From: Mesorhizobium sp. CAU 1732
Lineage (GTDB): Bacteria; Pseudomonadota; Alphaproteobacteria; Rhizobiales; Rhizobiaceae
NCBI RefSeq assembly: GCF_039888675.1
Contig: NZ_JBDQQR010000001.1
Coordinates: 1,054,001-1,118,000, forward strand
DNA: 64,000 nucleotides
Direction: 5' to 3'
Below are positions 25,890 to 35,263 of this stretch, piece after piece. Position 1 is the first letter of the stretch, and the number at the start of each line of letters is the position of its first letter. The notes under the pieces are model-generated. The model saw only the letters and a list, made by a program, of their open reading frames with translations, had not been told where the DNA came from and did no database searches. The position numbers were made by a program, and so were the translations under genes.

Positions 25890-26180
25890 ATGACGATGAT
25901 CGATCGCACCTCGTCGGACAAATCCGCAGGCAGGCGGCGCATGCCGCTTGCGAGCACGATCGCGTTTCTCGCGGTTGCCGCCGTGACCTGCCTTGCCTGG
26001 TACGTCTCCGACACCCGCTGTGCCTTCGGCTTCGGAGGCTTCCAGTGCGCCGGTTTGCCTTCAAGCGCCGGTGGGCTGCTGTTCGGCTGGACCGTCCTTT
26101 CCCTTCTTCTCCTGCCGCTGACATTGGGCATCGCAATCTGGCGATGGCTGTCGTGGTTTTGGGCCTATCGAAAAAATTGA
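25890..26180 (+). CDS. Small two-helix membrane protein of unknown function
   Basis: 96 residues with two strong membrane helices (STIAFLAVAAVTCLAWYV and LLFGWTVLSLLLLPLTLGIAIW). Between them is a short loop with two cysteines (TRCAFGFGGFQC) likely to lie in the periplasm and able to form a disulfide. No domain recognised. It stands between the MerR gene and the operator of the acyl-CoA dehydrogenase operon; its stop overlaps the first bases of that operator. Confidence 0.7.
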   Translation: MTMIDRTSSDKSAGRRRMPLASTIAFLAVAAVTCLAWYVSDTRCAFGFGGFQCAGLPSSAGGLLFGWTVLSLLLLPLTLGIAIWRWLSWFWAYRKN

Positions 26181-26198
26181 CGTTTACGCAAACGTCAA
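26177..26198. promoter_or_regulatory. LiuR-type operator before the acyl-CoA dehydrogenase operon
   Basis: TTGACGTTT and AAACGTCAA form inverted arms around a 4-bp core (one mismatch overall). Located 85 bp upstream of the acyl-CoA dehydrogenase start. Nearly identical to 11032-11053. Confidence 0.75.
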
Positions 26199-26282
26199 TA
26201 TTTGATACGAAGCATCTCATCCTGGTATTTTGGCGGGTCGCACCCGCTTGTCGACGTTTCACCCGACTTCTGGAGGACCTTC

Positions 26283-28073
26283 ATGCCGACTTACAAGGCA
26301 CCCGTCGCCGATACGCTTTTCGTGCTCAATGACGTGCTCGGTTACGAGCGGTATTCGAACCTTCCCGGCTTCTCGGACGCAGCACCAGATGTGCTGGAAG
26401 CGATCCTCGAGGAGGCCGCCAAGGTCGCCGAAAACGTCATGCACCCGCTCAACCGCGTCGGCGACGAAGAGGGCTGCACCCGCCACGCCGACGGCTCGGT
26501 GACGACGCCCAAGGGTTTCAAGGAAGGCTACGACCAGTATCGCGAAGGCGGCTGGATGAGCCTCGCGATCCCGACGGAGTTCGGCGGGCAGGGCCTTCCC
26601 TACACGGTTCACTCCGCCGTCGGCGAATATATGTCGTCCGCCAACATGGCGCTGATGATGTATCCGGGCCTGACCCAGGGCGCGATTGCCGCGATCCTCG
26701 AACACGGCTCCGACGAGCAGAAGCAGACCTACGTGCCGAAGATGGCCGAAGGCGTGTGGACCGGCACCATGAACCTGACCGAACCGCATTGCGGCACCGA
26801 TCTGGGCCTGCTGCGCACCAAGGCGGTCCCCACCGGCACCGGTTCTTACAAAATCTCCGGCCAGAAGATCTTCATCTCCGCTGGCGAACACGACATGGCC
26901 GAGAACATCATCCATCTGGTGCTCGCCCGCATCGAGGGCGCGCCGGAAGGCGTCAAGGGCATTTCGCTGTTCATCGTGCCGAAGCTCAAGCTCGACGATG
27001 CCGGCAACCCCGGTGAGAAAAACGGCGTGTCCTGCGGTTCCATCGAAGAGAAGATGGGCATCCACGGCAATTCCACCTGCGTCATGAACTATGACGAGGC
27101 CGAGGGCTTCCTGATCGGCGCGGAGAACGGCGGCCTCAAGGCCATGTTCGTGATGATGAACGAAGCCCGCCTCGGCGTCGGCATGCAGGGTCTCTCCATC
27201 GGCGAGATCGCCTATCAGAACGCCGTGATCTACGCCAAGGAGCGCATTCAGGGCCGCTCGATTGCCGGCGTGAAAGCGCCTGAAAAGAAGGCCGACCCGA
27301 TCATCGTCCACCCGGACATTCGCCGCAACCTGATGAACATGAAGGCGTTCAACGAGGCCGGCCGTGCGCTGGTGCTGTGGACCGCGCTCAAGTCCGACGT
27401 CGCCCACCGCTCCGGCGACGACGCCGACCGTCAGGCAGCCGACGATCACCTCGGCCTGATGACGCCGATCATCAAGGGCGTGCTCACCGACAAGGGTTTC
27501 GAGCATGCCGTGATGGCGCAGCAGGTCTTCGGCGGCCACGGCTATATCGAAGAGCACGGCATGAGCCAGTTCGTGCGCGATGCCCGCATCGCCATGATCT
27601 ACGAGGGTGCCAACGGCATCCAGGCGCTCGATCTCGTCGGCCGCAAGCTCGGCCTCAACGGTGGCCGCGCCGTGCAGGCGTTCTTCAAGGAAGTCGGCGA
27701 TTTCTGCGAGGAAAACCGCGCCAATGAGCAGATGGCGCCGTTCACCAAGGCGCTCAAGAAGGGCCTCAACGACCTTCAGGCTGCCACCATGTGGCTGATG
27801 CAGAACGCGATGGCCAAGCCCGACAATGCCGGCGCCGCGTCCACCGATTACCTGCATCTGTTCGGCCTCGTCGCGCTCGGCTTCATGTGGGCGCGCATGG
27901 CCAAGGTTTCGCAGGAAAAGCTCGCCGAAGGTGCAGCGTCGCCTATCTACCAGTCCAAGCTGGTCACGGCGCGCTACTTCATGGAGCGCGTCATGCCCGA
28001 GACCGGCGCGCACCTCGCCCGCCTTTCCGCCGGTGCGGATTCCATGATGGCCCTTGCGGAGGATGCCTTCTAG
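26283..28073 (+). CDS. Acyl-CoA dehydrogenase, long form (DmdC-like, ~600 residues)
   Basis: 596 residues, about 200 longer than classical acyl-CoA dehydrogenases. An N-terminal extension ([24 protein letters not shown]), then the FAD-binding core ([61 protein letters not shown]) and a C-terminal helical domain. This is the layout of 3-methylmercaptopropionyl-CoA dehydrogenase DmdC and FadE-like enzymes. GGAGG precedes the ATG. It oxidises an acyl-CoA to the 2-enoyl-CoA; chain length or substrate cannot be fixed from sequence. First gene of the beta-oxidation locus. Confidence 0.92.
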   Translation: MPTYKAPVADTLFVLNDVLGYERYSNLPGFSDAAPDVLEAILEEAAKVAENVMHPLNRVGDEEGCTRHADGSVTTPKGFKEGYDQYREGGWMSLAIPTEFGGQGLPYTVHSAVGEYMSSANMALMMYPGLTQGAIAAILEHGSDEQKQTYVPKMAEGVWTGTMNLTEPHCGTDLGLLRTKAVPTGTGSYKISGQKIFISAGEHDMAENIIHLVLARIEGAPEGVKGISLFIVPKLKLDDAGNPGEKNGVSCGSIEEKMGIHGNSTCVMNYDEAEGFLIGAENGGLKAMFVMMNEARLGVGMQGLSIGEIAYQNAVIYAKERIQGRSIAGVKAPEKKADPIIVHPDIRRNLMNMKAFNEAGRALVLWTALKSDVAHRSGDDADRQAADDHLGLMTPIIKGVLTDKGFEHAVMAQQVFGGHGYIEEHGMSQFVRDARIAMIYEGANGIQALDLVGRKLGLNGGRAVQAFFKEVGDFCEENRANEQMAPFTKALKKGLNDLQAATMWLMQNAMAKPDNAGAASTDYLHLFGLVALGFMWARMAKVSQEKLAEGAASPIYQSKLVTARYFMERVMPETGAHLARLSAGADSMMALAEDAF

Positions 28074-28091
28074 GGGTTATCCCCGTTATGG

Positions 28092-28111
28092 TCTGTTCAA
28101 GCTTGAACAGA
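28092..28111. promoter_or_regulatory. Perfect 20-bp palindrome between two acyl-CoA dehydrogenase genes
   Basis: TCTGTTCAAG is followed directly by its exact complement CTTGAACAGA, in the 70-bp gap 33 bp before the next start codon. A small GGGG-TTAT-CCCC hairpin sits at 28073-28084. There is no U tract, so an operator or an mRNA-processing hairpin is more likely than a terminator. Confidence 0.55.
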
Positions 28112-28143
28112 TGTCCCGCATTGTGAGCCGAAAGGAAATCCTC

Positions 28144-29316
28144 GTGACGACGCAACCGGCAAATGTCCTCAACCTCCCCAAGCCCGCTTGGGCGGACGAG
28201 GAAGTCGGCATGCTCTACGATATGGCGACGCGCTTCCTCGAAACCGAGATCGCGCCGCGTTACGAGGAATTCGAGAAAGCCGAGATATTCGACCGCGAAA
28301 GCTGGAAGAAGGCTGGCGAGAACGGCCTTCTCTGCGCCTCCATCCCGGAAGAATATGGCGGCTCGGGCGGCACGTTTGCCCATGAAAGCGCGATCATCGA
28401 GGCGATCAGCCATGTCGGCGTCGACGGCTTCGGCATCGCGCTTCACAACTCCATCGTCGCGCCCTACATCCTTCACTATGGCTCGGAAGAGCAGAAGCAG
28501 AAGTGGCTGCCGAAGATGGCCACCGGCGAGTTGATCGGCGCCATCGCCATGACGGAGCCGGGTGCCGGCTCCGATCTCCAGGGCGTCAAGACGCGCGCGG
28601 AGAAGGACGGCAACCAGTACCGCATCAACGGCTCCAAGACCTTCATCACCAACGGCCAGCTCGCCAATCTCGTCATCGTCGTCACCAAGACCGACCCGGC
28701 TGCGGGCGCGAAAGGCACGTCGCTGATCGTGGTCGAGACCGATGAGGTCGAAGGCTTCCAGCGTGGCCGCAACCTCGACAAGATCGGCCTCATGTCCAAC
28801 GACACCTCCGAGCTGTTCTTCAACGACGTGCGCGTGCCGACCTCCAACCTGCTCGGCACCGACGAAGGGCAGGGCTTCGTCCAGCTCATGCAGCAGCTCC
28901 CGCAGGAGCGTCTGCAGATCGGCACCACCGCGATCTCGATGATCGAGCGCGCGCTGGCGTTGACTATCGACTACGTTAAGGAGCGCAAGGCGTTCGGCAA
29001 GGCGGTCATTGACTTCCAGAACACCCAGTTCAAGCTGGCCGAGCTCAAGACCGAAGCCACCATTGGCCGCGTGTTCTACAACGATTGCGTCGCGCGCCAT
29101 ATCGCCGGCGGTCTTGATCCTGTCACGGCTTCGATGGCCAAATACTGGTTGTCGGATTTGCAGGGCAAGATCATGGACGAATGCCTCCAGCTTCACGGCG
29201 GCTATGGCTACATGAACGAATACCCCATCGCGCGCATGTGGCGTGACGCCCGCGTCCAGCGCATCTACGGTGGCACCAACGAGATCATGAAACTGCTCAT
29301 CGCGCGCAGCCTGTAA
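28144..29316 (+). CDS. Acyl-CoA dehydrogenase, classical tetrameric type
   Basis: 390 residues. Signatures AMTEPGAGSDLQGVKT and QLHGGYGYMNEYPIARMWRDARVQRIYGGTNEIMKLLIAR are classic; the Glu of the family's catalytic base position appears within the C-terminal helical domain region of YGGTNEI (LCAD/IVD differ in location). The GTG at 28144 was preferred because AAGGAAA lies 7 bp upstream; an ATG at 28111 sits at the edge of the palindrome. It works with the thiolase and hydratase/dehydrogenase that follow. Confidence 0.92.
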   Translation: MTTQPANVLNLPKPAWADEEVGMLYDMATRFLETEIAPRYEEFEKAEIFDRESWKKAGENGLLCASIPEEYGGSGGTFAHESAIIEAISHVGVDGFGIALHNSIVAPYILHYGSEEQKQKWLPKMATGELIGAIAMTEPGAGSDLQGVKTRAEKDGNQYRINGSKTFITNGQLANLVIVVTKTDPAAGAKGTSLIVVETDEVEGFQRGRNLDKIGLMSNDTSELFFNDVRVPTSNLLGTDEGQGFVQLMQQLPQERLQIGTTAISMIERALALTIDYVKERKAFGKAVIDFQNTQFKLAELKTEATIGRVFYNDCVARHIAGGLDPVTASMAKYWLSDLQGKIMDECLQLHGGYGYMNEYPIARMWRDARVQRIYGGTNEIMKLLIARSL

Positions 29317-29379
29317 ACGAATGAGAGGCCTCGCGTCCGGCAACCCGGAGCGAGCAACCCAATCGAAAGGGAGAAACAA

Positions 29380-30588
29380 ATGTCTGACGCTTATGTCTAT
29401 GACGCCGTGCGCACCCCGCGCGGCCGCGGCAAGAAGGATGGCTCGCTGCACGAGGTGCCGGCTGTGCGTCTCGGCGCAAAGGTTCTGGAAGCCGTGCGCG
29501 ACCGCAACGGGCTTGACACGTCGCAGGTCGATGACATCATTTTCGGCTGCGTCGATCCGGTCGGCGAAGCTGGCTCGGTGATCCCGCGCTCGTCGGCCTT
29601 CGAGGCCGGCTACGACAACAAGGCGCCCGGCATCCAGCTCTCGCGTTTCTGCGCCAGCGGACTCGACGCCATCAACCTCGGCGCGGCCAAGATCGCCGGC
29701 GGCTCCGACGATATCGTCATCGCCGGCGGCGTCGAGTCGATGTCGCGCGTTGGCATGGGCATGTCAGGCGGGGCGTGGTTCATGGACCCCTCGGTCGGCC
29801 TTCCCGGCTATTTCGTGCCGCAGGGCGTCTCCGCCGACCTGATCGCCACCAAATACGGCTTCTCGCGCGATGACGTCGACGCCTATTCGGTCGAAAGCCA
29901 GAAGCGCGCCGCCAAGGCGTGGGAAAAGGGCTACTTCAAGAAGTCGGTCGTGCCGGTCAAGGATCAGAACGGCCTGACCATTCTCGACCGTGACGAGCAC
30001 ATGCGCCCGTCCACCGACATGCAGTCGCTGGCCTCGCTCAACCCGTCCTTCGTCATGCCCGGCGAGATGGGCGGCTTCAACGCCGTCGCCATCCAGCGCC
30101 ACCCGGAAGTCGAGGCCATCAACCACGTCCACCATGCCGGCAATTCGTCCGGCATCGTCGATGGTGCAGCCGCCGTGCTGCTCGGCTCCAAGAAGGCCGG
30201 CAAGACGCTCGGCCTCAAGCCGCGCGCCCGCATCCGCGCCTTCACCAACATCGGCTCCGAGCCTGCAATCATGCTGACCGGCCCGGTCGACGTGACCGAG
30301 AAGCTGCTCGAAAAGGCCAAGATGAAGCTGTCGGACATCGACCTGTTCGAGCTCAACGAAGCGTTCGCCTCGGTGGTGCTGCGCTACATGCAGGCGTTCG
30401 ACATTCCGCACGACAAGATCAACGTCAACGGCGGCGCAATCGCCATGGGCCACCCGCTGGGTGCCACCGGCGCAATCATCTTCGGCACGGTTCTCGATGA
30501 GCTCGAGCGCCGCAACCTGAACACCGCTCTGGTCACGCTGTGCATCGGCGCGGGCATGGGCACCGCGACGATCATCGAACGCGTTTAG
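29380..30588 (+). CDS. fadA: Acetyl-CoA C-acyltransferase (thiolase)
   Basis: 402 residues. The nucleophile Cys91 lies in [10 protein letters not shown], the general base His358 in [14 protein letters not shown], and the second Cys388 in LCIGAGMG, giving a complete thiolase triad. It cleaves 3-ketoacyl-CoA to acetyl-CoA and a shortened acyl-CoA, the last beta-oxidation step. GAAAGGGAG precedes the ATG. The downstream partner fadJ is separated by a double palindromic repeat. Confidence 0.93.
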   Translation: MSDAYVYDAVRTPRGRGKKDGSLHEVPAVRLGAKVLEAVRDRNGLDTSQVDDIIFGCVDPVGEAGSVIPRSSAFEAGYDNKAPGIQLSRFCASGLDAINLGAAKIAGGSDDIVIAGGVESMSRVGMGMSGGAWFMDPSVGLPGYFVPQGVSADLIATKYGFSRDDVDAYSVESQKRAAKAWEKGYFKKSVVPVKDQNGLTILDRDEHMRPSTDMQSLASLNPSFVMPGEMGGFNAVAIQRHPEVEAINHVHHAGNSSGIVDGAAAVLLGSKKAGKTLGLKPRARIRAFTNIGSEPAIMLTGPVDVTEKLLEKAKMKLSDIDLFELNEAFASVVLRYMQAFDIPHDKINVNGGAIAMGHPLGATGAIIFGTVLDELERRNLNTALVTLCIGAGMGTATIIERV

Positions 30589-30596
30589 CACGTCTT

Positions 30597-30720
30597 CCTT
30601 CTCCCCGTTCACGGGGAGAAGGTGCCCGAAGGGCGGATGAGGGGCAGAGCCAGCGTTCCAAGGTTCGCGCCGCCCCTCACCTGCCTACCGGCATCCTCTC
30701 CCCGTAAACGGGGAGAAGAA
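30597..30720. repeat. Palindromic intergenic repeat, family 1, copy B (two head-to-head units)
   Basis: The left unit starts CCTTCTCCCCG-TTCA-CGGGGAGAAGG and runs through GGATGAGGGGCAG; the right unit (about 30668-30719) is the same element in opposite orientation, ending in CTCTCCCCG-TAAA-CGGGGAGAAG. It fills most of the gap between the thiolase and fadJ genes and could form a long hairpin in mRNA that reduces read-through or protects the upstream message. Confidence 0.88.
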
Positions 30721-30779
30721 ATCAGCTTCACCGTCGCGTTCACTCGCTGACGAAACCGTTTTCAAGGAGGACTTCTCCA

Positions 30780-32996
30780 ATGGCTGACTACAAAAACTTC
30801 ACGGTTGAAACCGATTCCGACGGCATCGCGCTCGTCACATGGGACATGAAGGACAAGTCGATGAACGTCTTCACCGAAGAGGTGATGGACGAACTCGACA
30901 AGATCATCGATCATGTCGCCTCGAGCGAAAGCGTCAAGGGCGCGGTCATCACCTCCGGCAAGGAGACCTTCTCCGGCGGTGCCGACCTTACCATGCTCCA
31001 GAAGATGCTCAGCGACTTCGCCAAGGAGCAGGCCAAGGACGAGAACAAGGCGATCCAGCTTCTGTTCGACAATGCCGGCCGCATGAGCCAGCTTTTCCGC
31101 AAGCTCGAAACCTGCGGCAAGCCATGGGTTTCCGCGATCAACGGCACCTGCATGGGTGGCGCATTCGAGATGTCGCTGGCCTGCCATGGCCGCATCGCCG
31201 CTGATAGCGACAAGGTCAAGATGGCCCTGCCGGAAGTCAAGGTCGGCATCTTCCCCGGCGCTGGCGGCACGCAGCGCGTTCCCCGCCTGACGGATCCGCA
31301 GTCGGCGCTCCAGATGCTCACCTCTGGCCAGAACCTGTCGCCGAAGAAGGCGAAGCAGATGGGGCTGATCCACGACGTGGTCGAGCCGTCCAAGCTGATC
31401 GACGCCGCGAAGGCGATGATCGCCGCCGGCCTCAAGCCGGTCCAGCCCTGGGACGAGAAGGGCTTCAAGCTGCCCGGCGGTCCCGTTTACTCGGCAGCCG
31501 GTGCAAACCTGTGGCCGCCGGCAATCGCCATCCTGCGCCGCGAAACCTACGGTAACTATCCCGGTGCCGCCGCGATCCTGAAATGCGCTTACGAGGGCCT
31601 GCTGGTTCCGTTCGACACGGCCCTTCGCATCGAGCAGCGCTACTTCGCGCAGATCATGCGTTCCACCGAAGCGCGCATGATGATCCGCTCGCTCTTCGTG
31701 TCCTTGCAGGAACTCAACAAGGGCGCGCGTCGTCCCGAAGGTGTCCCCGAAACCAAGTTCAAGAAGATCGGCGTTCTCGGTGCGGGCTTCATGGGCGCGG
31801 GCATCGCCTACGTCACCGCCAAGGCCGGCATCCCGGTCGTCCTGCTCGACCGCGACCTGCCATCCGCTGAAAAGGGCAAGGCCCATTCGGCCGGTCTGGT
31901 CGATGGCGCGATCAAGAAGGGCCGCGCCACCGAAGCCGAGAAGGAACAGCTTCTGTCCCTGATCACGCCGACCGTCGACTACAAGGACCTCGACGGCTGC
32001 GATCTGGTGATCGAAGCCGTGTTCGAGGATTCCGAGGTCAAGAAGGGCGCGACCGAGCAGACCGAAGCGGTCATCGCCAAGGATGCCATCTTCGCCTCCA
32101 ACACTTCGACAATCCCGATCTCGGCGCTGGCCAAGGCCTCGAAGCGTCCGGCCAACTTCATCGGCATTCACTTCTTCTCGCCGGTCGACAAGATGATGCT
32201 GGTCGAGATCATTCTCGGCAAGAAGACCGAGGACAAGGCGATCGCCACCGCCATCGATTACGTTCGCGCGATCAAGAAGACGCCGATCGTCGTCAACGAC
32301 ACTCGCGGTTTCTACGTCAACCGCTGCGTGCTGCGTTACATGGCGGAAGCGTTCCAGATGCTCATCGAGGGCGTTCCGCCGGCGATGATCGAGAACGCGG
32401 CCAAGATGGCCGGCATGCCGGTCGGCCCGCTGGCGCTTACCGACGAGACTGCCATCGACCTCGCGCAGAAGATCATGAAGCAGACCATTCGCGATCTCGG
32501 CGAGAAGGCCGTTGACCCGGAGCAGTTCAAGCTCATCAACACGATGGTCGATACCCATGGCCGTTTTGGCCGCAAGAACGGCAAGGGCTTCTACGACTAT
32601 CCGGAAAAGCCGGCCAAGAAGCATCTGTGGCCTGAGCTCAAGACGCTCTACCCGCAGCAGGACGCTGACAAGATCGACGTCGAGGAGCTCAAGCAGCGCT
32701 TCCTCGTCACCATCGCTCTCGAAGCTGCCCGCGTCATGGAAGAGGGCATCGTCACCGATCCGCGCGAAGCGGACGTCGGCTCGATCCTCGCCTTCGGCTT
32801 CGCGCCCTACACGGGTGGGGCCTTGTCTTACATCGACGGCATGGGGGTGGATAAGTTCCTGAAGCTTTCGAAGACCCTCCAGAAGAAATACGGCGCCCAG
32901 TTCAAGGCACCGAAACTTCTGGCCGACATGGCCGGCAAGGGCGAAACGTTCTACGACCGTTTCAACCCCTATCCGAAGGCCAAAAAGGCCGCCTAA
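30780..32996 (+). CDS. fadJ: Bifunctional enoyl-CoA hydratase / 3-hydroxyacyl-CoA dehydrogenase
   Basis: 738 residues. The N-terminal crotonase domain (~1-300) has the oxyanion residues in SGGADLTML and NGTCMGGAFEMSLACH, with glutamates in PEVKVGIFPGAGGTQRVPR. The C-terminal dehydrogenase starts at ~325 with the NAD motif IGVLGAGFMGAGIAYVTA, catalytic His in GIHFFSPVDKMMLVE and the Asn/Gly-rich NGKGFYDYP. AAGGAGG lies 8 bp before the ATG. It carries out steps two and three of beta-oxidation. Confidence 0.94.
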   Translation: MADYKNFTVETDSDGIALVTWDMKDKSMNVFTEEVMDELDKIIDHVASSESVKGAVITSGKETFSGGADLTMLQKMLSDFAKEQAKDENKAIQLLFDNAGRMSQLFRKLETCGKPWVSAINGTCMGGAFEMSLACHGRIAADSDKVKMALPEVKVGIFPGAGGTQRVPRLTDPQSALQMLTSGQNLSPKKAKQMGLIHDVVEPSKLIDAAKAMIAAGLKPVQPWDEKGFKLPGGPVYSAAGANLWPPAIAILRRETYGNYPGAAAILKCAYEGLLVPFDTALRIEQRYFAQIMRSTEARMMIRSLFVSLQELNKGARRPEGVPETKFKKIGVLGAGFMGAGIAYVTAKAGIPVVLLDRDLPSAEKGKAHSAGLVDGAIKKGRATEAEKEQLLSLITPTVDYKDLDGCDLVIEAVFEDSEVKKGATEQTEAVIAKDAIFASNTSTIPISALAKASKRPANFIGIHFFSPVDKMMLVEIILGKKTEDKAIATAIDYVRAIKKTPIVVNDTRGFYVNRCVLRYMAEAFQMLIEGVPPAMIENAAKMAGMPVGPLALTDETAIDLAQKIMKQTIRDLGEKAVDPEQFKLINTMVDTHGRFGRKNGKGFYDYPEKPAKKHLWPELKTLYPQQDADKIDVEELKQRFLVTIALEAARVMEEGIVTDPREADVGSILAFGFAPYTGGALSYIDGMGVDKFLKLSKTLQKKYGAQFKAPKLLADMAGKGETFYDRFNPYPKAKKAA

Positions 32997-33011
32997 AAAG
33001 ATACCCCCTTT

Positions 33012-33070
33012 CCCTTCTCCCCGTTTACGGGGAGAAGGTACCCGAAGGGCGGATGAGGGGCAGCGCGAAC
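33012..33070. repeat. Palindromic intergenic repeat, family 1, copy C
   Basis: CCTTCTCCCCG-TTTA-CGGGGAGAAGG, then CCCGAAGGGC and GGATGAGGGGCAG, 15 bp after the fadJ stop. The rest of the 303-bp gap (33071-33299) is comparatively A/T-rich and shows no ORF, RNA or clear operator; it presumably holds the promoter of the thioesterase gene. Confidence 0.86.
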
Positions 33071-33299
33071 GCTACCCAAATGGAGCGGAAGCGGTTCGAA
33101 CTTTCGAAAAGTGTCGTCGTTTTGCTTCCGTCCAACCTCTGTTGATAAATTCGCGGGCGCTGAGAGCCTGCGTCCCGGTAAAGCATTGTTCCTGAAATGG
33201 AATTTCGTTGCATTTCGGCAGAAAGCAGTATTTCTATCCACGCTCTGCAATGCCGTATGCGACCGTAATAGCCGATAAAAACCAAGGAGTTGGCGCGCG

Positions 33300-33845
33300 A
33301 TGTATGTCTGGGGCCGCCTTGCCAGAATGATGCTGACGGCGAAGTCGCGCGGTCGCTACCACATGGGCGATGAAAGCCGTTTGAGCTTCCGTTGCCTCCC
33401 AACCGACATCGATTCCAACCTCCATCTCAACAATGCCCGCTACATGATGCTGGCCGATGTCGGCCGCATCGACATCTTCTACCGCGCCGGCCTCATCGCC
33501 CTTGCCCGCAAGAACCGCTGGGCTCCGATGATGGGCGGCCTGCAGGCGGTTTATGCCCGCGAAATCAAGCTGTGGAAGCGTTTCGAGGTGGTGTCCACCG
33601 TCGAGACCTGGGAGGATACGCAGGTCATCGGTCGCCATCGTTTCGTGCTGGAAGACGGTCGAACCGCCGCTCTGGTGATGACGACGGCAGGCGTTTACGA
33701 TTTCAGGAGCAGGGCTTTCATCAAGATTGACGATCTCGTTTCCCAGCTTGGAGCCGACGCGAAACCACGCCCGCCAAGCGACGAGGAACGCATCTTCATG
33801 AACTCGCACACCGGCCTGCGCGCCCTTGCCAAGAATATGAAATAA
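33300..33845 (+). CDS. Thioesterase family protein (hotdog fold, 4HBT/Them6-like)
   Basis: 181 residues. The hotdog signature RCLPTDIDSNLHLNNARYMMLADVGRIDIFYRAG contains the DxD..N..YL-like substrate loop of acyl-CoA thioesterases. The 42-residue N-terminal lead (MYVWGRLARMMLTAKSR) is basic and amphipathic and may attach to membrane, as in Them6-like members. AAGGAG lies 12 bp upstream. Probably hydrolyses acyl-CoA; it follows the beta-oxidation cluster and could release trapped CoA. Confidence 0.86.
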   Translation: MYVWGRLARMMLTAKSRGRYHMGDESRLSFRCLPTDIDSNLHLNNARYMMLADVGRIDIFYRAGLIALARKNRWAPMMGGLQAVYAREIKLWKRFEVVSTVETWEDTQVIGRHRFVLEDGRTAALVMTTAGVYDFRSRAFIKIDDLVSQLGADAKPRPPSDEERIFMNSHTGLRALAKNMK

Positions 33846-33866
33846 TTGAGCTTTTCGGAGGATTTC

Positions 33867-34484
33867 ATGGCTAAAGTCATCGACTACTATTTCATCTGCT
33901 CGTCGCCATTCGCCTACCTCGGGCATCCGGCTTTCCACGATCTGGCGGCAAAACACGGCGCTGAAATCCGCTATAAGCCGATCGCCATCTTTGGTGTGTG
34001 GGAGAAATCAGGCTCCGTTCCTCTCGGTCAAAGAACCCCGGTCCGCCAGCGTTATCGCCGCATCGAATTGCAGCGCATCGCCGACATTCGCGGCCTTCCG
34101 CTCAATCTCGAGCCGAAGTTTTTCCCGGTCGATTCCTCGCTCGCCGACCGCTGCGCAGCCGTGCTTGTGGAGCAGGGAAAGGACCCGTCCGGCTACCTCT
34201 GGCACGCGCATCAGGGCGTGTGGACCAACGAGGAAAACATCGCTGACGCTGACCAGCTTGCGATCTGGCTTACCGCCGAAGGCCATGATGCTCAGGCTGT
34301 TCTTGCGGCGGCACAGGAGTCGCAAGCAGCAGCAATCATTGCGAAAAATACGCAGGAAGCGACCGAGGTCGATGCCATCGGCGCGCCGGTTTATGTGCTG
34401 AATGGCGAGCCCTTTTGGGGGCAGGACCGGCTCGACTATCTCGATCACGCTTTGTCGACGGGACGCGCGCCGTTCCGCGCCTGA
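33867..34484 (+). CDS. 2-hydroxychromene-2-carboxylate isomerase family (DsbA-fold, kappa-class GST-like)
   Basis: 205 residues. IDYYFICSSPFAYLGHPAFHDLA is the active-site region of the HCCA isomerase/kappa GST family, with a serine in the position that activates glutathione. The C-terminal IGAPVYVLNGEPFWGQDRLDYLDHAL is the matching glutathione-binding end. GGAGG precedes the ATG, 21 bp after the thioesterase stop, so the two are probably co-transcribed. The substrate need not be a chromene; an aromatic or unsaturated-CoA-related isomerisation is possible. Confidence 0.9.
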   Translation: MAKVIDYYFICSSPFAYLGHPAFHDLAAKHGAEIRYKPIAIFGVWEKSGSVPLGQRTPVRQRYRRIELQRIADIRGLPLNLEPKFFPVDSSLADRCAAVLVEQGKDPSGYLWHAHQGVWTNEENIADADQLAIWLTAEGHDAQAVLAAAQESQAAAIIAKNTQEATEVDAIGAPVYVLNGEPFWGQDRLDYLDHALSTGRAPFRA

Positions 34485-34610
34485 GCATCATTTGCCTGTC
34501 GAAACACCGCAACGCGGGAGAAACTGTCCGATGTGACTGGACAGATTTCGCCCGTGCGATTAGCTAGGTCTGCAAGGTATTTTTTCCTGTGTTTCGGAAG
34601 GGAGCCGCTG

Positions 34611-35255
34611 ATGCTCTCGCATGAACGGGTATGGGCCGCGATCGACGCGCTTGCTGCGCGACACTCCCTGTCGGCATCCGGTCTCGCAAAGCGGGCCGGC
34701 CTGGATTCCACTGCTTTTAACAAATCGAAGCGCCTCTCCGCCGATGGGAGGCCGCGTTGGCCCTCGACTGAATCGCTCTCCAAGATCATGGAGGCGACGG
34801 GCGCGTCGCTCAACGAGATGATCGGCCTGATCGAAGAGCGATCGATTGTCATAACAACAACGCAGCGGCGGGGATCGGTGCCTCTGCTCGGGTTTGCGCA
34901 GGCTGGCGCGGGCGGCTTTTTTGACGATGCAGGCTTCCCTGTCGGGCAGGGCTGGGAGGAAGTGGAACTTCCCGCAGGGGCCAGCGAGGGCGCCTATGCC
35001 TTGCAGGTTCAGGGCGATTCCATGCTGCCGCTTTACCGCGATGGCGACATCTTGATCGTGGAGCCCGGCGCGCGCGTTCAGAAGGGCGATCGCGTCGTAG
35101 TGAAGACGAGCGCAGGCGAGGTCATGGCAAAGATCCTTGCCGGTCGGAGCAGCAAGGCGATCGAACTCGTCTCGCTCAATCCTGCCCACGCGGATCGCAG
35201 CATTCCGGCCATCGAGATCGAATGGATGGCGCGGATCGTCTGGGCGAGCCAGTAG
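34611..35255 (+). CDS. S24-family repressor-like regulator (HTH plus LexA-type peptidase domain)
   Basis: 214 residues. An N-terminal HTH (SASGLAKRAGLDSTAFNKSKR) and a C-terminal S24 domain with Ser137 (QGDSMLPLYRDGD) and Lys165 (KGDRVVVKTSAGE) as the dyad. An Ala-Gly pair at residues 98-99, ahead of the domain, is a possible self-cleavage site. GGAAGGGAG lies before the ATG at 34611. No phage genes surround it, so it is probably a resident stress regulator rather than a prophage repressor. It ends 8 bp before the nuclease-like gene. Confidence 0.88.
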   Translation: MLSHERVWAAIDALAARHSLSASGLAKRAGLDSTAFNKSKRLSADGRPRWPSTESLSKIMEATGASLNEMIGLIEERSIVITTTQRRGSVPLLGFAQAGAGGFFDDAGFPVGQGWEEVELPAGASEGAYALQVQGDSMLPLYRDGDILIVEPGARVQKGDRVVVKTSAGEVMAKILAGRSSKAIELVSLNPAHADRSIPAIEIEWMARIVWASQ

Positions 35256-35263
35256 GCGCGGCG

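Noticed and set aside
34611..35255. Prophage remnant suggested by the S24/C1-like repressor
   Set aside because: No structural, integrase or lysis genes nearby; neighbours are housekeeping genes and base composition does not change noticeably.
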